From Chloroflexota bacterium (GTDB lineage: Bacteria > Chloroflexota > Dormibacteria > CF-121), in contig VBGO01000029.1 in assembly GCA_005882525.1 (NCBI GenBank), positions 1 to 34,334 on the forward strand: a DNA stretch of 34,334 bases, in the 5' to 3' direction. The notes under the pieces are model-generated. The model saw nothing but the letters and a program-made list of their open reading frames with translations. It was not told the DNA's origin and ran no database searches. Of the stretch, positions 8,139-18,111 are shown piece by piece; position 1 is the first letter of the stretch, and each line of letters starts with the position of its first letter. Position numbers and translations under genes: made by a program.

Positions 8139-9155
8139 ATGCCGCCCGCGGACCGCACCGACCTCGTCCAACCGGACGGCCGGCATGTGTACCTCTACGG
8201 CGACTTCGATCCTGCCCCCGATGGCTACCAGGCGCCGGCGATGCCGAATGGCGTCTACCAGCGCCGCTGGAATCCGCTGCGCCGCGAGTGGGTGCTGGTG
8301 GCGGCATCCCGCCAGACGCGCACCTTTCTCCCGGAACGGGCCGACTGCCCGCTTTGCCCGTCGGGTCCGGGACACTCGAGCGAAATCCCGGCGGTCCGGT
8401 TCGAGGCCGCCGTTTTCGAGAATCGCTTCCCGGCCATGGTGCCCTGGCCGCCCGCCGGCGGCTCCTGCGAGGTGGTCGTCTACACCGACGAGCACGAGGG
8501 ATCCTTCGCCACCCTGCCGTCGGCGCGACTGGACCGCCTGGCCGAGGTGTGGACCGATCGCTATCGCGACCTCACCGCTCGCCGCGGCATCAAGTACGTC
8601 TACATCTTCGAGAACCGTGGCGAGCAGGTCGGGGTGACGCTGCACCACCCGCACGGTCAGATTTACGCGTACCCCTTCATCCCGCCGGTGGCGGCGACCG
8701 AATTAGGCCGGCATGCCGGCGGCTGTCGCCAGTGCGAGTTGATCCACGACGAGCTCCAAGCCCGGCATCGGATGCTGATCAACGAGGGCGGCATCGTCGC
8801 GTACGTTCCCGAGTCCGCACGATGGCCCTATGAGGTCCACGTGGCCACCCGCGCGCACCGGCCGGCGCTACCCGATCTTCCACCGGCCGGGCGCCGGGGG
8901 CTGCTGGCGGCGATGCAACGCATCACGCGCGCCTATGACCGCCTCTTCGACGTGCCGATGCCGTCCATGATGGCGATGCATCAGTCGCCGGCGGAGGGTT
9001 CCGCGCAGGCCCATCTCCATGTCGAGTTCTATCCGGTCCTGCGCGACCGGGGGAAGCTGAAGTACCTGGCGGGGTCCGAATCCGGGGCCGGGGTCTTTAT
9101 CAACGACACGCTGGCCGAGGAGTCGGCGGAGCGGCTGCGAGCCCTGCTCGAGTAG
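8139..9155 (+). CDS. galT: Galactose-1-phosphate uridylyltransferase
   Basis: CPLCPSGPGHSSE, FENRFPAMVPWPPAGGSCEVVVYT, FENRGEQVGVTLHHPHGQIYAYPFIPP (HPHGQ active site), AHLHVEFYPVLR. Confidence 0.9.
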   Translation: MPPADRTDLVQPDGRHVYLYGDFDPAPDGYQAPAMPNGVYQRRWNPLRREWVLVAASRQTRTFLPERADCPLCPSGPGHSSEIPAVRFEAAVFENRFPAMVPWPPAGGSCEVVVYTDEHEGSFATLPSARLDRLAEVWTDRYRDLTARRGIKYVYIFENRGEQVGVTLHHPHGQIYAYPFIPPVAATELGRHAGGCRQCELIHDELQARHRMLINEGGIVAYVPESARWPYEVHVATRAHRPALPDLPPAGRRGLLAAMQRITRAYDRLFDVPMPSMMAMHQSPAEGSAQAHLHVEFYPVLRDRGKLKYLAGSESGAGVFINDTLAEESAERLRALLE

Positions 9156-9216
9156 CGGCTTGGTAGCAATCTCGCCGGGCGCAACGTACCGACGGCGCCC
9201 CGCCGTTGCTTCCGGT

Positions 9217-9591
9217 ATGGACCTGGTGCGGGCGAGCCTGAGCGTTTTTGCCCTGCTCAACGCCGCCGGGTGGGCGGCGCTGGCCGCCGCCTGGTCGTTC
9301 CGGCCGGAGTGGGCCGAGCGGCTGCCGCTAGAGCTGGGAACCCATGAGCGTTACCTGAAGGCCGCTCCCGTCTGGGGCCGGCTCGCGCTCGCGCTAACCG
9401 GCTTCTGGGCGCTGGCCGCGGCGCTCTACCTGACCGTCGGCCACAACACCGCCCCCTTGATCGTGATCGGGCTGTTCACCGCCGCGGCGGCCTGCCTGAT
9501 CATCGCCATCGCGGCAGCCGGCGCCGTCTTCCGCGCCCTCCAGCCGGATCCGCTACCGGTCGCGATGGAGGGCGGCCAGCAGCCGCTCTAA
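9217..9591 (+). CDS. Small membrane protein of unknown function
   Basis: MDLVRASLSVFALLNAAGWAALAAAWSF... about 124 aa with hydrophobic segments. Start could be 9160. Confidence 0.5.
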   Translation: MDLVRASLSVFALLNAAGWAALAAAWSFRPEWAERLPLELGTHERYLKAAPVWGRLALALTGFWALAAALYLTVGHNTAPLIVIGLFTAAAACLIIAIAAAGAVFRALQPDPLPVAMEGGQQPL

Positions 9592-9756
9592 CCGTCCGAC
9601 CGCCTCGTTCAGCTCGCGGGTAATCGAGGCAAGCTCGGTCGCGGCGCCGGCGTGCAGCTCGCCGGATCGGGCCAGCTCGGACAGGCGATAGCCGACGCCC
9701 ATCACCGTATTCTTCAGCCGCCGAAGCTGCTCCTCAGTCGGAGGCGTGTCAGCCAT
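9553..9756 (-). CDS. Small helical/coiled-coil-like protein
   Basis: MADTPPTEEQLRRLKNTVMGVGYRLSELARSGELHAGAATELASITRELNEAVGRLERLLAALHRDR; its start overlaps the psuG 3' end by 8 nt, so co-transcription is likely. Confidence 0.5.
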   Translation of the reverse strand: MADTPPTEEQLRRLKNTVMGVGYRLSELARSGELHAGAATELASITRELNEAVGRLERLLAALHRDR

Positions 9757-10624
9757 GGGGAACCAGCGCGGCGGCCAGGCCGGCCGCGAGGACGGCATTG
9801 CGTTCGAGCAGACTGGTGTTGGCCTGGATGACTCGATCGCCGAGTCGGGCCTGCAGGCGAGCGAGCTCGGCGGGCGTTCGCCCGGGTCCGCGCTCCGCCC
9901 CGGCCTGCTCGGCGGTCAGCTCGGAGAGGGGCAGGGCAAGGTCACCGGGTAGTGACTGGCTGACGACCACCCCGGCGCCGCCCAGGTCCCAGTGCCGGCG
10001 AAGCAGCCCGGCCAGTTCCTCGACGCTGTCGGCCCGCATCGGTAGGCGCAGGCCGGCGGAGGTGGCCAGGAACCCCGCGAGCAGCCCCGACCGCCAGCCG
10101 ATCACCGGGACGCCGAGCGTTTCCAACCGCTCGAGGGTGGCGACGGCGTTCAGGGTGGACTTGGGCCCGGCGCAGACGACCGCGACCGGGCGGCGGCTCA
10201 GCTCGGTCAGGTCGGCGGAGACATCCTGGCCGTCGCCCGGGTGAACCCCGCCGATGCCGCCGGTACTGATGACACGAATGCCGGCCTTCGATGCCGCGAT
10301 GATGGTTGCTGCGACGGTGGTGCCGCCAAACCCGGGGCGCACCATGGCGGCCGCCAGGTTCCACGGCGACACCTTGACAGCATCAGCCCGCCCGGCGAGA
10401 ACGGCGCATTCGTCGAGGCGGAGGCCAACACGCAACTGGCCGTCGAACACGGCGACCACAGCCGGGGTGGTGCTGGCCTTCTCGCACGCTTCCCACTGCC
10501 GGCGGACCGCCTCCAGGGCGGCGGGCCGAGGCAGGCCGTGCGTAATGACCGCTGACTCAAGCGCCACCACCGATCCGCCGGAGGCGAGCGCATCGCGAAC
10601 CGCAGGGCCGATGGTAAGAGCCAC
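9749..10624 (-). CDS. psuG: Pseudouridine-5'-phosphate glycosidase
   Basis: VVALESAVITHGLPRPAALE, VKVSPWNLAAAMVRPGFGGTTVAATIIAASKAGIRVISTGGIGGVHPG, VVCAGPKSTLNAVATLERLETLGVPVIGW. GTG start. Confidence 0.92.
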   Translation of the reverse strand: MALTIGPAVRDALASGGSVVALESAVITHGLPRPAALEAVRRQWEACEKASTTPAVVAVFDGQLRVGLRLDECAVLAGRADAVKVSPWNLAAAMVRPGFGGTTVAATIIAASKAGIRVISTGGIGGVHPGDGQDVSADLTELSRRPVAVVCAGPKSTLNAVATLERLETLGVPVIGWRSGLLAGFLATSAGLRLPMRADSVEELAGLLRRHWDLGGAGVVVSQSLPGDLALPLSELTAEQAGAERGPGRTPAELARLQARLGDRVIQANTSLLERNAVLAAGLAAALVPHG

Positions 10625-10644
10625 CGCAGCATGTTACGTCGCTA

Positions 10645-10650
10645 TATATT
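10645..10650 (+). promoter_or_regulatory. Putative -10 element (TATATT) upstream of tRNA-Leu
   Basis: AT-rich TATATATT in a GC-rich context, 12 nt upstream of the tRNA 5' end. No clear -35 seen. Confidence 0.4.
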
Positions 10651-10662
10651 CATGTCAGCGTT

Positions 10663-10744
10663 GCGGGCGTAGCCGAATTGGTACAGGCGCACGGCTTAGG
10701 ACCGTGTGGCGCAAGCCATGGGGGTTCGAGTCCCTTCGCCCGCA
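10663..10744 (+). tRNA. tRNA-Leu (anticodon TAG/UAG)
   Basis: GCGGGCGTAGCCGAATTGGTACAGGCGCACGGCTTAGGACCGTGTGGCGCAAGCCATGGGGGTTCGAGTCCCTTCGCCCGCA: class II tRNA with long variable arm, anticodon loop CTTAGGA, 7-bp acceptor stem; no encoded CCA. Confidence 0.94.
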
Positions 10745-10823
10745 CGCTGACCAGGTCCTTTGACAGGGCGGATTGCCATCGATCGACCGGGAACCGCCGG
10801 GCCGGCCAGGATGTATAAACGAA

Positions 10824-11753
10824 ATGAGGACGGGCCGCATCCTCTCGGTGGCTCTGGCGGGGCCTCTCGTACTGGGGGCGTGCATCGGGGCGTTCGATCG
10901 GGAGCAGTCGGAGGCTCGCCCGTCTCCGTCCACGGCAGCGTCTGACGCGCCGGGGCCGACCGGCGGAGATCGGTCCTCGCTCTACGGGCGAATCGCGTTC
11001 GACAACCACGACGACGTGTGGGCGATCGACGCCGACGGCACGCACCTGGCGCGGCTCACTCACTCCCCCGGACCCGACTTCGACCCGTCGTGGTCTCTCG
11101 ACGGCACCCAGATCGCGTTCCGATCCGAACGAAGCGGCGAGCCGGAGATCTGGGTAATGAACGCCGACGGCAGGGATCAGCGGCGACTGGCCGCAGGCCT
11201 ATCGCCAGCCTGGTCGCCTGACGGATCGGTGATCGCTTTCGCCGGGCCCGCAGGGCTCTCGGTGATAAGACCGGACGGGACGGGCCTCCGGGTCCTGCCT
11301 CACACCGAGGGCGGCGAGTATCCGTCGTGGTCCCCCGACGGGTCCCGGATCGCCTTCAACTCGAATCTCACGGGGGACCACGTGATGTACATCGCGCAGG
11401 CCGACGGCTCGAAGGTCGAGGACCTGTCTCGTGCTGGCGAGGGGTGGCAGGTGGACTGGTCGCCCGACGGCCGCTCTATCCTATTCACGTCGCACCGCGA
11501 CCATCCGGACAACTACACGGACATCTATGTGATGCGCCCCGATGGCTCGGCCGTGCGCAGGTTGACGCGCGACCGTGCGTACACACCGGCGTGGTCGCCA
11601 GCCGGCGATAAGATTGTCTTCTCGGCGCCGGGGCTGTTCATCATGGAACCCGACGGCAGCGACGTGAGAGCTGTCCACACCCCGGGAGTTAGCGAGACTT
11701 CGTTACCCGATTGGACGGACTGGGGCCGCTCATCCCGTAGCATCATCCCGTAA
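10824..11753 (+). CDS. TolB-like / PD40 WD40-type beta-propeller lipoprotein
   Basis: Lipoprotein signal MRTGRILSVALAGPLVLGAC; repeated IWVMNADGRDQRRL, PAWSPDGSVIAFAG, PSWSPDGSRIAFNS, VDWSPDGRSILFTSHRD, IYVMRPDGSAVRRLTRD. Confidence 0.85.
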   Translation: MRTGRILSVALAGPLVLGACIGAFDREQSEARPSPSTAASDAPGPTGGDRSSLYGRIAFDNHDDVWAIDADGTHLARLTHSPGPDFDPSWSLDGTQIAFRSERSGEPEIWVMNADGRDQRRLAAGLSPAWSPDGSVIAFAGPAGLSVIRPDGTGLRVLPHTEGGEYPSWSPDGSRIAFNSNLTGDHVMYIAQADGSKVEDLSRAGEGWQVDWSPDGRSILFTSHRDHPDNYTDIYVMRPDGSAVRRLTRDRAYTPAWSPAGDKIVFSAPGLFIMEPDGSDVRAVHTPGVSETSLPDWTDWGRSSRSIIP

Positions 11754-11820
11754 ACCGCCGTGTTCGCGCCGATGCAGAGGGATCGGCCGCAGACTGTATC
11801 CAGGACGTCACGCTTGGACG

Positions 11821-12003
11821 ATTTGGCAAGGGCGGGACCAGCTTTTCAAGGATGTCGAGCTAGAGCCGCGACGTGTCAATGAACTCCACGCTGGAACGCA
11901 ACGCTTCTTAGAATTGGGCTTGCTCAGCGAGATTAGGGTGGGGAGTTGCCTCTACGCCCGTCCACTCGGCCGTGTGCGACTTTTCGGCGAACTGGTAGCG
12001 TAA
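11821..12003 (+). pseudogene. Possible gene remnant (3' end of an unidentified coding region)
   Basis: Manual translation gives IWQGRDQLFKDVELEPRRVNELHAGTQRFLELGLLSEIRVGSCLYARPLGRVRLFGELVA*; protein-like composition, no plausible start, not in the ORF track. Confidence 0.3.
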
Positions 12004-12009
12004 GTCAGC

Positions 12010-13416
12010 GTGGCAGCCGTGAAGGTCGAGACCGAGCGCAAGCCGGGCTCGCAGGTCATTTTGTCGGTCGAGATCGATGCCGACCAGGTCTTAAGATCGA
12101 TCGAGCAGGCCTACAGCCGGCTGGCGCCGCGCGTCCGCATCGCCGGCTTCCGGCCCGGCAAGGCGCCCCGACCCATGGTCGAGCGCGAGATCGGCTGGCC
12201 CACCCTGCGCCAGGAGGCCCTTGACTTGATCCTTCCCACCGCCTACAACTCGGCGCTCGATGAAGCCGGGCTCGATCCGATCGACGTGCCGCGCGTCGAG
12301 GTCCAGCAGTTCGACCGCGGCCAGCCGATGAAATTCACGGCGACGGTGTCGATCAAGCCGGAGATCACACTCAAGGACTACAAGGACATCAGGGTCCCGC
12401 GGCCGCGGACCGAGATGGGCGAGACCGACGTCGATGAGGCGATCGAGCGGTTGCGGGCGCGCTTCGCTGAGCTGCACGCCGTCGAGCGGCCGGTGCAGGC
12501 CGGCGATTTTCTGACGGTCGACACCCACATCCTCAAGTCCGGCGCGCTGCTGATCGGCGAGAGCCAGACCGACGCCCAGCTCGAGGTCGATAAGGACCGC
12601 CTGATCAACGGGCTGGCCGAAGGCCTGATTGGCCAGGCCCTGAATGAGACCCGCGACATCCGGCTGACGCTGCCAGCCGACTATCCGAAGAAGGATCTGG
12701 CCGGGTCGGACGTGGTCTTTCGCATCACCGTGAAGTCGATCAAGGAACGCCGGCTACCCGGGTTGGATGACGACCTGGCCCAGCAGGTGGGACGTGGCCA
12801 GACGCTGGCGGAGCTGCGCCAGGAAGTTCGCGACGAGCTCCAGGAAGCGGCCCACGTGGCCGACGAGCAGCGTTTCGAGAACGAGGTGCTCAAGGCTCTT
12901 GACGAGCGGATGGAAGTGGAAGTCCCCGAGGCGCTCATCGAGCGCGAAGTCTCACGCCGGGTGCGGGAGCTCGAGCTCCGCCTGCAGGAACAGGGCGTGA
13001 AGATGGACCGGTATCTCGAGTACACCAACACTTCGCTGGACGTCCTCAAGGCGGAGCAGCGCCCTCAGGCGGTACAGAAGGTTCGGCTCGAGCTAGCTCT
13101 GGAGGCGGTAGCCGAGCGCGAAGGAGTGACGGTCTCCGATGCGGAGGTTCAAGAGGCGGTCACCAACGCCCTGGCCGAGGATGATCACGCCGGCCACCGG
13201 CACGAGGACCTCCGCACCGCCGACCCGGTGCGGGCCTACTTTCGGCAGCAGCTTTTGATGCGAAAGACCATTGACTATTTGAGTAGCATGGCCGCCCCGG
13301 AACCGTCAGATTCATCGGATACAATGGAGCCGCCTCAAGCAGCGAAAGAGCTGGCGAGCGCGGGGAAGTCGGCGTCGGGGGGAGAGCGGCGGACGCGGCA
13401 AAAGAAGGAACGCTGA
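12010..13416 (+). CDS. tig: Trigger factor (ribosome-associated chaperone/PPIase)
   Basis: VKVETERKPGSQVILSVEIDADQVLRSIEQAYSRLAPRVRIAGFRPGKAPRPMVEREIG; position upstream of clpP-clpX-lon. Confidence 0.92.
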   Translation: MAAVKVETERKPGSQVILSVEIDADQVLRSIEQAYSRLAPRVRIAGFRPGKAPRPMVEREIGWPTLRQEALDLILPTAYNSALDEAGLDPIDVPRVEVQQFDRGQPMKFTATVSIKPEITLKDYKDIRVPRPRTEMGETDVDEAIERLRARFAELHAVERPVQAGDFLTVDTHILKSGALLIGESQTDAQLEVDKDRLINGLAEGLIGQALNETRDIRLTLPADYPKKDLAGSDVVFRITVKSIKERRLPGLDDDLAQQVGRGQTLAELRQEVRDELQEAAHVADEQRFENEVLKALDERMEVEVPEALIEREVSRRVRELELRLQEQGVKMDRYLEYTNTSLDVLKAEQRPQAVQKVRLELALEAVAEREGVTVSDAEVQEAVTNALAEDDHAGHRHEDLRTADPVRAYFRQQLLMRKTIDYLSSMAAPEPSDSSDTMEPPQAAKELASAGKSASGGERRTRQKKER

Positions 13417-13474
13417 CCAACGATGCGTATTCAAAAGTGAGTACGCGGAAGACTGGATTGTAAGAATTGAACCC

Positions 13475-13480
13475 TATAAT
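13475..13480 (+). promoter_or_regulatory. Putative -10 element (TATAAT) for clpP
   Basis: Consensus TATAAT between tig and clpP, followed by SD-like GGAGAG and ATG 13500. Confidence 0.45.
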
Positions 13481-13499
13481 GACGACAGGAGAGCCACTC

Positions 13500-14227
13500 A
13501 TGACATTCGAACGGCTCAGCCGACGTCCCGAAGCCCTCATCCCCATGGTCATCGAGACCACCAACCGAGGCGAGCGTGCCTTCGACATTTACTCGCGGCT
13601 GCTCAAGGACCGCATCATCTTCATCGGCACGCCGATCGATGACCAGGTCGCCAACGTCGTCATGGCGCAACTGCTGTTCCTCGCCTCTGAGGATCCAGAC
13701 AAGGACATCAACATCTATATCAACAGCCCGGGCGGTGTCGTCACCGCCGGACTGGCGATCTACGACACCATGCGCTACGTCAGCCCGCGCGTTTCGACCG
13801 TCTGCATGGGGCTGGCCGCCAGCATGGCGACCGTCCTGCTCGCCGGCGGCACCAAGGGGATGCGCTTCGCGCTGCCCAACACCCGGATCCTGATCCATCA
13901 GCCGTCGGGCGGCTTCCAGGGCCAGGCGAGCGATATCCAGATCCATGCCCAGGAGATCCTGCGCATTCGCAAGACCCTCAATGACATCCTGGCCACCCAT
14001 ACCGGCCAGCCGATCGAGAAGATCGAGCGCGACACCGAGCGCGACTTCTTCATGAGCGCGGAAGAAGCTAAGGGCTACGGCATCATCGACGACATCATCC
14101 TCAGCACCGCCCGGCCGGGCGACGTCGCCGCCGCGGCCAAGGACGGCCGCCTCGAGCTGAGCACCGCCGGGAGCGCCCGGCCGGAGCCGCGTCCCGAGCC
14201 GGAGCGCGAAGGACCGAAGACATCCCG

Positions 14228-14231
<4 letters not shown>
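13500..14231 (+). CDS. clpP: ATP-dependent Clp protease proteolytic subunit
   Basis: [71 protein letters not shown] (Ser), [10 protein letters not shown] (His). Start 13500 fits the SD better than 13467. Confidence 0.95.
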
Positions 14232-15499
<1,268 letters not shown>

Positions 15500-15506
15500 G
15501 ACGATC

Positions 15507-17951
15507 TTGTCGACTGTGACCGGCGGGCCGGCCACGCTTCAGATACCGCTCCTCCCCCTCAAGAACGTCGTTCTCTTTCCCCACATGATCGTTCCCCTCT
15601 ATGTCGGGCGCGAACGATCGATCCACGCCCTCGAGGCGGCGATGCCGCACGGCAAGCAGGTGTTCCTCTGCACCCAGCGCCGGGCCGACTGCGAGGACCC
15701 CAAGGAGGAAGACCTCTACCGGGTCGGCGTGCTCGGTGAGGTGGTGCAGATGCTCAAGCTGCCGGACAGCACCATCAAGGTGCTGATCGAGGGGACCTCG
15801 CGAGCGGTGATCGAACGCTTCGTCGAGACCGAACCGCACCTCCGGGTCGAAGTGGCAATGCTGGACGAGGACTTCATCGTCTCGCCGGAGCTGGAGGCAT
15901 TGATGCGCGGCGTGGTCAACCTCTTCGACCGCTACGTCGAGCTCGACAAGAAGGTGCCGCCGGAGGTCAACCTGACCGTGCGCGGCGTCGAAGATGCCGG
16001 CCGGCTGGCGGACATCGTCGCCGCCAACCTGAGCATCGGCGTGACCGACAAGCAGGACGTGCTGGAGACGTTCCAGATGAACGACCGGCTGGAGAAATTG
16101 TCGACCGTCTTGCAGCGCGAGATCGAGATCCGAGACATGGACCGTTCCATCCGGCAGCGGGTCAGGCAGCAGATCGACCGGCGGCAGAAGGAGTTCTACC
16201 TAAAAGAGCAGATGCGCGTCATCCAGGAGGAGCTGGGTAGTGGGGAAGAGCCGCACCTGAGCGAGATGGACGAGTTGCGCGAACGCGTCCGGGCGCTCGA
16301 GCTGGCCGAGGCGATCGAGGAGCGCCTGCTCAAGGACATCGACCGGCTGGAGCGGATGCCCTCCGGCTCGCCGGAGATCTCGGTGCTGCACAACTACATC
16401 GACCTGGTCGTCTCCCTGCCCTGGCACACGTCCAGCGACGATGTCACCGACCTGCGTGCCGCCGAGAAGGTGCTCGATGAAGATCACCATGGCCTGCGAA
16501 AGATCAAGGAACGCATCCTGGAGTTCCTGGCCGTCCGCCAGCTGACGAAGTCGCCCAAGGGGCCGATCCTCTGCTTCATCGGTCCCCCCGGGGTGGGGAA
16601 GACTAGCCTCGGTCGCTCGATCGCGCGGGCATTGGGACGGAAATTCGTCCGGGTCTCGCTGGGCGGCGTCTCCGATGAGGCCGAGATCCGGGGCCACCGG
16701 CGGACTTACGTTGGCTCGATGCCGGGGCGGATAATCAAGGGCTTGCGCGAGGCGGGCACCCGTAACCCGGTCTTCCTGCTCGATGAGATCGACAAGATGT
16801 CGTCCGATTTCCGGGGTGATCCCGCCTCGGCAATGCTGGAGGTGCTCGACCCGGAACAGAACAAGCACTTCTCGGATCACTACCTGGAAATTCCCTTCGA
16901 CCTGTCCGAAGTCCTCTTCATCACCACTGCGAACGTCTACTACTCCATCCCCCGTCCTCTGCTCGACCGGATGGAGGTGATCAACCTGGCCGGCTACACG
17001 ACCGAGGAGAAGATGGTGATCGCGCGCGAATTCCTGATCCCCAAGCAGCTCGGCGAGCACGGCCTCACCGAGAAGCACATCGAGATCACGAAGCCGGCGG
17101 TCGCCACGATGATCAGCCGCTACACCTCAGAGGCCGGGGTCCGCAACCTGGAGCGATCGATCGCCGGCGTCTGCCGCAAGGTCGCCCGCGAGGTCGTCAA
17201 GGGCAAGACGCGCCGAATGACGATCGGGCCGACTCGGCTCGATGACCTGCTCGGACCGCCGCGCTACAAGCCCGACGAGGGGCATACGGAGCCGCTGATC
17301 GGGGTCGCCAATGGGCTCGCCTGGACCGAGGTCGGCGGCGTGCTGCTCACCATCGAGGTGATCACCATGCCGGGCAAGGGCAACCTCAACCTGACCGGTC
17401 AGCTGGGCGATGTGATGCAGGAGTCGGCCCGGGCCGCGCTCTCCTACGCGCGGTCGAATGCGGAGGCGCTCGGCATCCCCGTCGATTTCCGCGACAAATT
17501 GGACCTGCACATCCACATTCCCAAGGGCGCCATCCCCAAGGACGGCCCCTCGGCCGGCATCTCGATGGCGTTGGCCATCATCTCGGCCCTCTCGCACCGT
17601 CCGATCCGCTCGGATGTGGCCCTGACCGGCGAGATCACGCTACGCGGGCGGGTGCTGCCCATCGGCGGATTGAAGGAGAAGGTCCTGGCGGCCCACCGGA
17701 TCGGCATCGGCACCATCGTCTTGCCGGCCGACAATCAGCCGGACCTGGTCGACATTCCGCCGGATATCCGCAAGCGGCTCACCTTCAAGTTCGCGAGCAG
17801 CATGGACGAAGTGATCGCCGAGGCGCTGCTACCCCGCTCCGAGGTAGTCTCCGTGCCCCAGCTCGCCGAACCGGCCGGGATCGAGGAGCCGGCGGCCGCC
17901 AACGCCGACGAACGGCCCCGACCCGACGTGCCCGCCCCACCGGCACTGTAG
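15507..17951 (+). CDS. lon: ATP-dependent Lon protease
   Basis: IPLLPLKNVVLFPHMIVPLYVGRERS; Walker A GPPGVGKTSLG; HRRTYVGSMPGRIIKGLREAGTRNPVFLLDEIDKM; Ser-active PKDGPSAGISMALAI. TTG start. Confidence 0.97.
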   Translation: MSTVTGGPATLQIPLLPLKNVVLFPHMIVPLYVGRERSIHALEAAMPHGKQVFLCTQRRADCEDPKEEDLYRVGVLGEVVQMLKLPDSTIKVLIEGTSRAVIERFVETEPHLRVEVAMLDEDFIVSPELEALMRGVVNLFDRYVELDKKVPPEVNLTVRGVEDAGRLADIVAANLSIGVTDKQDVLETFQMNDRLEKLSTVLQREIEIRDMDRSIRQRVRQQIDRRQKEFYLKEQMRVIQEELGSGEEPHLSEMDELRERVRALELAEAIEERLLKDIDRLERMPSGSPEISVLHNYIDLVVSLPWHTSSDDVTDLRAAEKVLDEDHHGLRKIKERILEFLAVRQLTKSPKGPILCFIGPPGVGKTSLGRSIARALGRKFVRVSLGGVSDEAEIRGHRRTYVGSMPGRIIKGLREAGTRNPVFLLDEIDKMSSDFRGDPASAMLEVLDPEQNKHFSDHYLEIPFDLSEVLFITTANVYYSIPRPLLDRMEVINLAGYTTEEKMVIAREFLIPKQLGEHGLTEKHIEITKPAVATMISRYTSEAGVRNLERSIAGVCRKVAREVVKGKTRRMTIGPTRLDDLLGPPRYKPDEGHTEPLIGVANGLAWTEVGGVLLTIEVITMPGKGNLNLTGQLGDVMQESARAALSYARSNAEALGIPVDFRDKLDLHIHIPKGAIPKDGPSAGISMALAIISALSHRPIRSDVALTGEITLRGRVLPIGGLKEKVLAAHRIGIGTIVLPADNQPDLVDIPPDIRKRLTFKFASSMDEVIAEALLPRSEVVSVPQLAEPAGIEEPAAANADERPRPDVPAPPAL

Positions 17952-17963
17952 CGAGACTAAACC

Positions 17964-18086
17964 GCGCCATGCGCCGTCCAGCCGCTTGCGGCGCACTCGC
18001 GCTTAACAACGTGCGCTCGTGTGCTCGCACAAGCGGCATACGGCGCGGCGCTCATTCGCGCGAAAGCGCGGCGGCCTGAAGGCCGC
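17964..18086 (+). repeat. Structured intergenic element: long imperfect inverted repeat plus two tetraloop hairpins
   Basis: Arm 17964-17988 GCGCC(AT)GCGCCGT(CCA)GCCGCTTG pairs with 18030-18051 CAAGCGGC(AT)ACGGCGCGGCGC; then CGCGC-GAAA-GCGCG (18057-18070) and GCGGCC-TGAA-GGCCGC (18071-18086). Confidence 0.8.
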
Positions 18087-18111
18087 TAAGCCCGTAAACT
18101 AGGTGGCCACT

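Noticed and set aside
10663-11753. tRNA-Leu as the attachment site of an integrated element
   Set aside because: No integrase, and no repeat of the tRNA 3' end was seen downstream in the window.
17964-18111. T-box riboswitch upstream of valS
   Set aside because: The region is highly structured, but no T-box core sequence and no terminator/antiterminator U-tract were recognised.
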